A stretch of DNA of 10,329 bases from the NCBI GenBank assembly GCA_003661265.1, contig QMVU01000016.1:1-10329 (forward strand). Reading direction: 5' to 3'. The notes beneath the pieces are model-generated. The model ran no database searches. It was not told where the DNA came from and saw nothing but the letters and a program-made list of their open reading frames with translations. The position numbers were made by a program, and so were the translations under genes. Every line of letters starts with the position of its first letter. The first letter of the stretch is position 1. This DNA is from Thermoproteota archaeon (GTDB lineage Archaea; Korarchaeota; Korarchaeia; Korarchaeales; Korarchaeaceae). Shown one piece after another: positions 1 through 4,804 of this stretch.

Positions 1-255
1 AGCTTCTTCAGGCTTTAAAATAAGTGTTTTTGTCTCACCTTCTTTCATTTCAGCTATGGCTTTTTCTATTGAAGGAAGAAGTCTTTTCTCCCCAATAATC
101 ACAAGCATCGGGAAGAATTGATCTCTTCCTGTAAATTTCTTTTCTTCAGCGACTTTCTCTATAGTTGTATCTATGAGATTCCCTGTTTCAGCGTCTTCCA
201 CACTATAATCAACTAAGACGAATGAGCCCTCTGAAATCTTGCTTCCTGATGCCAT
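1..255 (-). CDS. FKBP-type peptidyl-prolyl isomerase (SlyD-like), N-terminal part
   Basis: Only the first 85 codons are in the window; the gene continues past position 1. The translation starts MASGSKISEGSFVLVDYSVE, has the family pattern G-x-FVLVDY followed by a 'G-x-L-I-D-T-T' strand near residues 25-31, then a P-x-L-V-I-I-G-x-x-R-L-L-P-S-I-E segment and 'M-K-E-G-E-T-K-T' near residue 75, ending in P-E-E-A just where FKBPs carry 'PEEAYG'. This matches archaeal FKBPs of the SlyD kind, cytosolic prolyl cis-trans isomerases and chaperones. The ATG at 255-253 follows a GGGG Shine-Dalgarno with 7-nt spacing, and lies 4 nt after the rtcB stop, so it is probably the second gene of an rtcB operon. 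Whether the usual inserted chaperone flap is present cannot be seen. Confidence 0.85.
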   Translation of the reverse strand, partial: MASGSKISEGSFVLVDYSVEDAETGNLIDTTIEKVAEEKKFTGRDQFFPMLVIIGEKRLLPSIEKAIAEMKEGETKTLILKPEEA

Positions 256-259
256 TAAA

Positions 260-1711
260 TTACCCCTTGACAACGCCTATCGGAACCATTCTCACAGCCA
301 GTCTTGCAATGCCAGCCTTGTGCGTCGAAATGGCCACTTCATCAATATCCTTGTAAGCTCCGGGAGCTTCTTCGGCAGCTACTTTTAGCGAAGCTGGTTT
401 CACAATTATTCCCCTTTGGGCCAACTTGGATACTACATCGCTTCCTCTCCACCTTCTAACCGCTGCGTTCCTGCTTAATACCCTTCCAGCGCCATGAGCG
501 GCAGAGCCAAAAGATTCCTCCATCGCTTTCTTTGTGCCAAACATTAGGTAAGATGCTGTTCCCTGAGATCCAGGAAGAAGGACCGGCTGACCTGTCTCAC
601 TATAGTCTTTCGGGATATATGGGCTACCAGGAGGGAATGCACGAGTTGCTCCTTTTCTATGCACAAAAACTTCTACTTCTTTTCCGTCTACTGTATGTCT
701 CTCACGCTTCGCAATGTTATGAGCGACATCATATACTAGTTTCATCCCAAGTTCCTCAGGAGAAGTTCCGAAAACCTGGGCAAAGGCCTCTCTAACCCAG
801 TGTGTTATCATCTGTCTGTTAGCCCAAGCGTAATTTGCGGCGCCCTTCATAGCTGAGAAGTACTGCATAGCCAGTTTTGATGTGGTGTAGGCGCATATAA
901 GCTGCCTATCGGGCAAACTAAAGTCTAGTTTATTGAGATTCCCCATCATAAGTTTTAGATAATCGCTCGCTACCTGATGTCCAAAGCCCCTGCTTCCGGT
1001 ATGAACCATGACAGTAACTTGACCTTCATGGGTTATGCCAGCTGCTTTTGCAAGCCTCTCATCATAGATCTTGTCCACTATTTGAACTTCTAAGAAGTGA
1101 TTTCCACCCCCTCATGTTCCAAGCTGTGGTCTTTGCCTCTCCTTTGCTCTTGAGCTAATTACTGATGGATCTGCGCCCTCCATTCCTCCCCTCTCCTCAG
1201 TATGCTCAAGATCCTCCTCCCAGCCATATCCGTTTTCTACGGCCCACTTTGCTCCCATAGATATGACGTCATTCAACTCAGCGGCACTTAGCCTTAACTT
1301 CCTAGCCCTGCTCCCTAGACCAGAAGGAACTTTTTGAAATAGTGTGTTTACCAGTTCTTTTAACTTCGGTCTTACGTCTTTCTCGCTTAAATTCGTTCTT
1401 AATAGCCTAACTCCACAATTAATATCAAAACCAACCCCTCCTGGGCTTATTACTCCGTCATGAGCGTCAAAAGCAGCTACTCCACCTATAGGAAATCCAT
1501 AACCCCAATGGATATCTGGCATAGCTATGGAGTACTTGTATATTCCTGGAAGCATGGCTACATTAGCAACCTGATCAATTGCACCTCTCTCTATTTGGCT
1601 AATGATCTTTTGAGTACCAATTATAAGTCCTGGAACGCGCATTCCCCTCTTATAGTCCTTAGGTAGAAGCCAGTGTACTTCATCTATCTTCTTTAGAAGT
1701 CGCATCACCAT
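260..1711 (-). CDS. rtcB: RtcB, tRNA-splicing RNA ligase, interrupted by one in-frame TGA
   Basis: RtcB joins 2',3'-cyclic phosphate (or 3'-phosphate) and 5'-OH RNA ends using GTP and Mn2+, and seals tRNA exons after intron removal in archaea. Read through position 1114-1112 (TGA, residue 200), the frame gives 483 residues, the family's usual length (about 481). Catalytic residues are all visible: D96 and C99 in [10 protein letters not shown]204 and H205 in GGGNHFLE, H237 in [10 protein letters not shown]331 in [10 protein letters not shown]406 (guanylylated His) in GSAAHGAGR, and K482 in the terminal VVKG. The N-terminal piece is 1112-1711 (199 residues) and the C-terminal open frame resumes after the TGA in the same phase. 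The ATG at 1711 has a good GGTGAT Shine-Dalgarno (1718-1723). No intein is present. The TGA could be a real nonsense mutation, a recoding event or a sequencing error; see findings. Confidence 0.92.
1112..1114 (-). other. In-frame TGA codon within rtcB (residue 200)
   Basis: Reading the minus strand, the codons are CTT GGA ACA TGA GGG GGT GGA AAT CAC. This is the conserved Gly-Thr-Leu-Gly-(Ser/Gly)-Gly-Asn-His segment of RtcB, with TGA where the family has Leu. There is no frameshift: the two halves are in the same phase. No ATG, GTG or TTG lies in frame between the TGA and the GTG at 1078, so re-initiation would give a C-terminal fragment lacking the Asn-His metal/GTP ligands. Confidence 0.95.
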
Positions 1712-1744
1712 TTATTCATCACCTTATGTAGAGTTGGATGGAAG

Positions 1745-1753
1745 GTAATTAAA
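1745..1753 (-). promoter_or_regulatory. Candidate TATA box for rtcB
   Basis: On the minus strand the 44-nt gap between the divergent rtcB and rsmA genes contains TTTAATTA, about 36 nt upstream of the rtcB ATG. A start site some 26 nt downstream would leave a leader of about 10 nt that just includes the Shine-Dalgarno. It overlaps the rsmA leader, so the two genes would share a compact divergent control region. The match is modest. Confidence 0.35.
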
Positions 1754-1755
1754 GG

Positions 1756-2631
1756 TTGGGTGGGGAGTACTCTACGTCTAATGATCTTAGAAGGAGGGCT
1801 CTTGAGTTTATAAGATCGAGAGGTTTCCGTTCTGTAAAAGAACACGATCAGTATTTCATGGTAGACAGGAAAGAGCTTAAAAGCATTGTTGATGTTGCGG
1901 AGATCTCAAAAGAGGATGTGGTGCTTGAGATAGGAGCAGGACTTGGTTTTCTCACGGAAGAAATCGCTTCAAAGGGTCCAAAGGCGATTTATGCCGTTGA
2001 GAAAGATCCTGAGCTTGCATCTATGTTGTTAGAGAGATTTAAAAGAGAACCTAGGATTAGGGTTATCTGTGAAGATGTTCTAAAACTACTGCCCTTCAAA
2101 GGAAATTATACGAAGGTAGTAGCTAACCCTCCTTTCTCCATATCCTCTAGGATTCTATTAGGACTTCTTGATAGCGAATTTAAGTCTGCTTCCATCACAT
2201 TTCAGTATGAATTCGTGGAGAGACTTACAGCAGAAGTCGGATCTAGATCTTATGGAAGCCTCACGGTACTTACTTGGCTCAAGTTCGATGCAACAGTCGT
2301 AAAGCGCATAGATAGGAGTTCTTTCATTCCTAAACCAGACGTTGACGTAGTTCTAATTAAGATAGAGCCTAGAAAGCGAGGGTTGATGATGGATCCTATG
2401 GAATGGGCTTTCCTTAAACAGATGCTACCCTTCCTCTTTGAAAGAAGAAAAAGAAAGTTGAGAAATGCTTTGGAAAATTTCCTCACTAATTCTTATAGAA
2501 TTAGAAGAGCCGAAGCTAAAAGATTAGCAAGGGAGCTCGTTACTACAGATATTAGGGTTTACAGAACCTCTCCATTGGAATTTGTAGAGTTAGCTAGAAA
2601 TATCAGACATTCCCTCTTAAAGCCCTCATAG
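1756..2631 (+). CDS. rsmA: rRNA adenine N6,N6-dimethyltransferase (Dim1/KsgA/RsmA)
   Basis: This S-adenosylmethionine-dependent enzyme dimethylates two adjacent adenines in the 3'-terminal hairpin of 16S rRNA late in small-subunit assembly. The 291-residue product shows the order expected of the family: an N-terminal HDQYFMVD segment (residues 30-37, the counterpart of G-Q-H-F-L), SAM motif I EIGAGLGFLT (58-67), acidic ribose-binding E82 in AVEKD, D107 in CEDVLK, motif IV NPPF (124-127), then the C-terminal helical domain with SFIPKPDVDVVLIKI. Motif IV is unusual: Dim1/KsgA normally has N-(L/I)-P-(Y/F). The TTG at 1756 is chosen because GGAAGGT lies about 9 nt before it and the known family start follows. 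The gene is divergent from rtcB, and its last 29 nt overlap the convergent small zinc-motif gene. Confidence 0.92.
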   Translation: MGGEYSTSNDLRRRALEFIRSRGFRSVKEHDQYFMVDRKELKSIVDVAEISKEDVVLEIGAGLGFLTEEIASKGPKAIYAVEKDPELASMLLERFKREPRIRVICEDVLKLLPFKGNYTKVVANPPFSISSRILLGLLDSEFKSASITFQYEFVERLTAEVGSRSYGSLTVLTWLKFDATVVKRIDRSSFIPKPDVDVVLIKIEPRKRGLMMDPMEWAFLKQMLPFLFERRKRKLRNALENFLTNSYRIRRAEAKRLARELVTTDIRVYRTSPLEFVELARNIRHSLLKPS

Positions 2632-2794
2632 CATCTCTGATCATCTTATAATGTCTCTTACAGAGATGTAGCTCCTTAGCGTTTGGAAAGTCGATTTTTA
2701 AGTTTAAGCCCTGAAGCACTCTCTTGTAGCTCTTATTTAGAGTTTTCTCTGCTTTCTCATTGCATCCCGTTATCATACATATATCCTGCTCCAC
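2603..2794 (-). CDS. Small zinc-motif protein of unknown function, downstream of tRNA-Arg
   Basis: The 63-residue product begins with C6-x4-C11 and ends with a C45-x2-H48 pair inside LCKRHYK, a spacing expected for a single treble-clef or ribbon-like zinc site, with a basic, helix-prone linker. I do not recognise a named family and assign no function. The coding call rests on the very good Shine-Dalgarno GGAGGT (2802-2807 on the plus strand) exactly 7 nt before the GTG start, and on the paired metal ligands. The start lies only 15 nt after the encoded CCA end of tRNA-Arg, so the message probably comes from the tRNA transcript. The last 29 nt overlap the end of rsmA on the other strand. It ends in TGA. 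Confidence 0.75.
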   Translation of the reverse strand: MEQDICMITGCNEKAEKTLNKSYKRVLQGLNLKIDFPNAKELHLCKRHYKMIRDAMRALRGNV

Positions 2795-2809
2795 TTTGAT
2801 TACCTCCCA

Positions 2810-2887
2810 TGGCGGGCCCGGCGGGACTTGAACCCGCGACCCCCGGCTCCGGAGGCCGGTGCTCTGATCCTCCTGAGCTACGGGCCC
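2810..2887 (-). tRNA. tRNA-Arg (anticodon CCG)
   Basis: The minus strand folds as a full cloverleaf: acceptor GGGCCCG/CGGGCCC, D stem GCTC/GAGC, anticodon stem CCGGC/GCCGG around the loop CTCCGGA (anticodon CCG, reading CGG), a 5-nt variable loop GGGTC, T stem GCGGG/CCCGC with loop TTCAAGT, discriminator G and an encoded CCA (2812-2810). The mature body without CCA is 75 nt, with no intron. It lies 49 nt after rps27ae and 15 nt before a protein gene on the same strand. The encoded CCA contrasts with tRNA-Ile in this window, which lacks it. Confidence 0.96.
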
Positions 2888-2908
2888 AACATAAGGACAA
2901 CCTGCTCC

Positions 2909-2916
2909 ATTTAACG
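2909..2916 (-). promoter_or_regulatory. Candidate TATA box for tRNA-Arg
   Basis: CGTTAAAT on the minus strand is centred about 26 nt upstream of the tRNA-Arg 5' end, the spacing expected for an archaeal TATA element. The match is weak, and read-through from rps27ae 49 nt upstream could also supply the transcript. Confidence 0.4.
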
Positions 2917-2936
2917 TTAGCTGTTCGGTGTATCTC

Positions 2937-3098
2937 TCAAGATGTAAATTCCGTGTACCCGCATTTGCCGCAAGTATATCTATTTACATGTTTAGCCATG
3001 AAGGAACCACATCTTGGACATTTTCTGGCTTTTCTTATGAGTTTACCATCTTTTATCTCATAGAGGTTTGATATTAGGACATTTTTATGCTTAGGCAT
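2937..3098 (-). CDS. rps27ae: 30S ribosomal protein S27ae
   Basis: A 53-residue zinc-ribbon protein of the archaeal/eukaryotic small ribosomal subunit, located near the head/beak. Four cysteines form the site: C27-x2-C30 in CPRC and C43-x2-C46 in CGKC, within a lysine/arginine-rich body. The ATG at 3098 is chosen over an ATG 7 codons upstream because GGGGAGG sits 6-7 nt before it and archaeal S27ae proteins are about this short. The start lies 1 nt beyond the rps24e stop codon, so the two are translationally coupled in one operon. It ends in TGA. Confidence 0.93.
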   Translation of the reverse strand: MPKHKNVLISNLYEIKDGKLIRKARKCPRCGSFMAKHVNRYTCGKCGYTEFTS

Positions 3099-3099
3099 A

Positions 3100-3387
3100 T
3101 CATCCCTCCCCCTTCTCATGTCTAGCGATTATATGTTTTGGCTCTATTTCTCTTGCCCTTTCAGGAGTATCATAGACCATTGCCAAAACCTTGGCTTCGG
3201 TCATTCCATAATCTTGTGAAATGTTCCTGACTATTACTCTATCCTCCTTAACCCCTAAAAACTTAGCAACGGCCTCTCTTACCTCTCTTCTACTGGGAGT
3301 TGGTCCTTGGAATCTTAATCTCAAGAGCACTTCCTCTCTAAACAGTAAAGGATTCCTCCTTCGTTCTATGATCTCCAAGTCAGGCAT
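3100..3387 (-). CDS. rps24e: 30S ribosomal protein S24e
   Basis: A 95-residue archaeal/eukaryotic small-subunit ribosomal protein. The product begins [19 protein letters not shown], the family's N-terminal strand with R-x-N-P-L-L-x-R-x-E, followed by [11 protein letters not shown] and the D-R-V-I-V-R-N segment. A longer frame opens at TTG 3414, but a TATA box at 3419-3428 puts the transcription start near 3395, downstream of that TTG. The ATG at 3387, preceded by GAAGTGATT, is therefore the likely start. It is followed by rps27ae with 1-nt spacing. In many archaea this pair lies next to spt4 and rpoE', as here. It ends in TGA. Confidence 0.92.
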   Translation of the reverse strand: MPDLEIIERRRNPLLFREEVLLRLRFQGPTPSRREVREAVAKFLGVKEDRVIVRNISQDYGMTEAKVLAMVYDTPERAREIEPKHIIARHEKGEG

Positions 3388-3418
3388 TGGAATCACTTCA
3401 TTCTTCGAGTACAATGGT

Positions 3419-3428
3419 GTTTATAAAT
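3419..3428 (-). promoter_or_regulatory. TATA promoter of rps24e-rps27ae
   Basis: The minus strand reads GAGATTTATAAACACC, a near-ideal archaeal TATA box (TTTATAAA) with a purine-rich upstream flank. Its centre is about 36 nt before the rps24e ATG, giving a leader of roughly 8-12 nt that can carry the Shine-Dalgarno. It separates the ribosomal-protein pair from the upstream rpoE'-spt4 genes as an independent transcription unit or an internal promoter. Confidence 0.75.
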
Positions 3429-3471
3429 CTCAGCTCTTTAGTAACGCTCCCTAACACATATAGGCAGTCCT

Positions 3472-3660
3472 TCAGAGAACCCTTAAAGCGTATATTCCTG
3501 ACCTATTAATCCCTAACTTCTTAGCAAGAGCTGAACGGGTCGGATCTATAATTACCACAACTCCTTCCCAGTTAACAGTAAGGTCTTTCGACCCGCACAA
3601 GGGACATTCATCGTTTTCAGTCAATGCTTTGCACGAACGGCATGCTTTAAGTTTTGGCAC
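3472..3660 (-). CDS. spt4: Transcription elongation factor Spt4 (RpoE'')
   Basis: Spt4 binds the NGN domain of Spt5, and the complex clamps RNA polymerase for processive elongation. The 62-residue product carries the four zinc-binding cysteines C7-x2-C10 (CRSC) and C19-x2-C22 (CPLC), then N-W-E-G-V-V-V-I-I-D-P, the conserved strand ending in the acidic residue used for Spt5 contact, and S-A-L-A-K-K-L-G-I-N-R-S-G. The GTG start at 3660 overlaps the last 14 nt of rpoE', with a G-rich GGAGGGGG Shine-Dalgarno 7 nt upstream, so the genes are translationally coupled. Length and layout match archaeal Spt4. It ends in TGA. Confidence 0.95.
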   Translation of the reverse strand: MPKLKACRSCKALTENDECPLCGSKDLTVNWEGVVVIIDPTRSALAKKLGINRSGIYALRVL

Positions 3661-4210
3661 TTTCTTCCCCCTCCTTCTCCTCTATTTTACCTAAACCAGG
3701 CTGTCTACATGAAAGAGCTATCCTTATGATTGGTTCTCCCCTCTTGGGGGCAGTAGGATCCGGTTTGCTCACAGCAGTGATCCTGGCCCTTATTCTATCT
3801 CCAGGTCTGTAGGTTATCTTGGTCTTCCTCCCCTGAAGAACCCCTCCCCTTTGAATGAAGACATCATCTCCTAGCTGAGAAATGTGAATGAAACCATCAA
3901 CCGGCCCTACTCTTACAATGGCTCCGTGTGTGACTATCTTATCGATCTCCCCTTCGATGATCTCCTGAACTTTTGGTAGGAAAGAAAGAGCTTTAAACTT
4001 CGCTTTAAAGTATACTGCTGGGCTAGAAATGAAGATTTTGCCCAAACTAATGTCTTCTATATTAACTATGTCAACAATCAGTCCTGCGCCAGAAACAAAC
4101 TTCCCTAAATACTTGCTCCTTAAATACTCCTCAGCTATCTTTTTTGGATCTTCTCCTATCTTATCCGGGGGGACAAAGGCAATATCAGTCAGAGTGACTA
4201 AATAATACAT
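3647..4210 (-). CDS. rpoE1: DNA-directed RNA polymerase subunit E' (Rpo7, Rpb7 homologue)
   Basis: Rpo7 pairs with Rpo4 (subunit F) to form the polymerase stalk, which helps open promoters and binds emerging RNA. The 187-residue product has the N-terminal tip domain (about residues 1-80, starting MYYLVTLTDIAFVPP) and a C-terminal S1/OB RNA-binding domain (about 81-165) with GEIDKIVTHGAIVRVGPVDG followed by F-I-H-I-S-Q-L, and a charged tail. The ATG at 4210 has an AGGAGGG Shine-Dalgarno 7 nt upstream that overlaps the stop codon of the PIN gene. The 3' end overlaps spt4. PIN-rpoE'-spt4 reads as one operon. Confidence 0.96.
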   Translation of the reverse strand: MYYLVTLTDIAFVPPDKIGEDPKKIAEEYLRSKYLGKFVSGAGLIVDIVNIEDISLGKIFISSPAVYFKAKFKALSFLPKVQEIIEGEIDKIVTHGAIVRVGPVDGFIHISQLGDDVFIQRGGVLQGRKTKITYRPGDRIRARITAVSKPDPTAPKRGEPIIRIALSCRQPGLGKIEEKEGEESAKT

Positions 4211-4221
4211 AACTAACCCTC

Positions 4222-4623
4222 CTAGACTTTGGGCACCTCTAAAATCGGCCTTTTACCTGCTCTAAGGTATATCACACCTACGCCCTTTGCAAGCAGCTTA
4301 CTCTTTAATTCGTTGTCTAACGTAGCTACGACCACGTTCTCTCTCCCGCTGCAATAAGATGTTATGGCCTCATCACAAATTTCCGACTTGGCTTCCTCTA
4401 TCTCTAGTCCAAGCTTCTCTATCATGTTGATTATGCTTCTAGCAATAGATTTCTCCCGAGGTGAACCTGATAACATCTTCCGCTCTATCTCCCTCAGACA
4501 TGAGGTCAAGATAACTGTTCTGCTTGGATGCACTAGGTCGATAATGGTAGATAGATCTATCGGTACGTCCTTCTCAAATATTGCAAAAAGCACAGAAGAA
4601 TCAACCACAAGCTCTCTAGACAT
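4222..4623 (-). CDS. PIN-domain ribonuclease-like protein (archaeal Fcf1/Utp24-like)
   Basis: The 133-residue product is a single PIN domain. The expected acidic metal ligands are visible: D8 in VVDSSVL, E45 in LREIERK, D84 in ICDEAI and D103 in ATLDNEL, followed by the C-terminal strand G-V-G-V-I-Y-L-R-A-G-K. PIN proteins cut RNA with Mg2+/Mn2+. A PIN gene of the Fcf1/Utp24 type next to rpoE' is a common archaeal arrangement, which points to pre-rRNA or other RNA processing rather than to a toxin; no antitoxin gene lies beside it. The ATG at 4623 has only a weak Shine-Dalgarno, and lies 23 nt after tRNA-Ile, so its mRNA probably starts at the tRNA promoter. Cellular role is inferred. Confidence 0.85.
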   Translation of the reverse strand: MSRELVVDSSVLFAIFEKDVPIDLSTIIDLVHPSRTVILTSCLREIERKMLSGSPREKSIARSIINMIEKLGLEIEEAKSEICDEAITSYCSGRENVVVATLDNELKSKLLAKGVGVIYLRAGKRPILEVPKV

Positions 4624-4646
4624 CTTGGACTCATCTATAGAATTAG

Positions 4647-4742
4647 TGGGCCCGCCGGGACTTGAACCCGGGACCTCCCGGTTATCAGCCGGGCGCTCTT
4701 GACGCTACATATTATCGCTCTGCCAGGCTGAGCCACGGGCCC
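4647..4742 (-). tRNA. tRNA-Ile (anticodon GAT) with a 22-nt non-canonical intron
   Basis: The minus strand gives acceptor GGGCCCG/CGGGCCC with discriminator A, D stem GCTC/GAGC with a 9-nt loop AGCCTGGCA, anticodon stem CCCGG/CCGGG around CTGATAA (anticodon GAT at 4686-4684), variable loop AGGTC and T stem CCGGG/CCCGG with TTCAAGT. The gene is 96 nt long, and removing 22 nt between the D arm and the anticodon arm gives a standard 74-nt tRNA. CCA is not encoded. A strong TATA box lies 27 nt upstream, and the PIN gene follows after 23 nt. Confidence 0.95.
4698..4719 (-). other. Predicted 22-nt intron in tRNA-Ile, near the D-stem 3' strand
   Basis: The pentamer GAGCG occurs at both ends of the insertion (4720-4716 and 4698-4694), so the cut sites are ambiguous by up to 5 nt. 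The phase given here produces the best relaxed bulge-helix-bulge: GCG pairs with CGC, with identical 3-nt AGA bulges on both strands and a short outer helix CTGG/CCGG with one extra base. Excision within AG|A at both sites yields a normal tRNA. The central helix has three good pairs plus an A-G mismatch, so the exact boundaries are inferred. Confidence 0.6.
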
Positions 4743-4764
4743 GCCTTCTAAAAAGAGTCTTGAG

Positions 4765-4777
4765 CTTATATAATTTA
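4765..4777 (-). promoter_or_regulatory. TATA promoter of tRNA-Ile and the PIN-rpoE'-spt4 operon
   Basis: The minus strand reads TAAATTATATAAG, preceded by an A-rich BRE-like stretch (GATAAAG). Its centre is about 27 nt upstream of the tRNA 5' end, so transcription should start at or very near the first tRNA base. No other TATA-like sequence lies between the tRNA and the PIN start. Confidence 0.8.
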
Positions 4778-4804
4778 CTTTATCGAGGGAAAACTCCGGC
4801 CGAT

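Noticed and set aside
1086..1098. Palindrome ACTTCTAAGAAGT 14 nt downstream of the rtcB TGA, considered as a bacterial-type SECIS hairpin
   Set aside because: The stem is short and AT-rich with almost no loop, archaeal SECIS elements lie in untranslated regions, the rtcB 3' gap is only 4 nt, and the family has Leu, not Cys/Sec, at this residue.
1112..1114. Genome-wide reassignment of TGA to a sense codon
   Set aside because: At least six other genes in the window end properly at TGA at the expected family length.
1410..1440. Intein at the RtcB catalytic cysteine, a known archaeal insertion site
   Set aside because: The GFDINCGVR segment is continuous; no insertion is present there or elsewhere in the gene.
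2809..3063. Plus-strand open frame across tRNA-Arg and rps27ae, starting MAGPAGLEPATPGSG
   Set aside because: This is the well-known spurious translation of a tRNA complement (the G-L-E-P-A-T-P-G-S-G-G type peptide); the region is fully explained by the tRNA and ribosomal protein on the other strand.
4222..4623. PIN protein as the toxin of a VapBC toxin-antitoxin pair
   Set aside because: No small antitoxin gene is adjacent; the flanks are tRNA-Ile and rpoE', the usual context of the Fcf1/Utp24-like housekeeping PIN protein.
4364..4702. Plus-strand open frame across the PIN gene and tRNA-Ile ending in a G-L-E-P-G-T-S-R-L type peptide
   Set aside because: It is antisense to two well-supported genes and its C-terminus is the typical translated tRNA complement.
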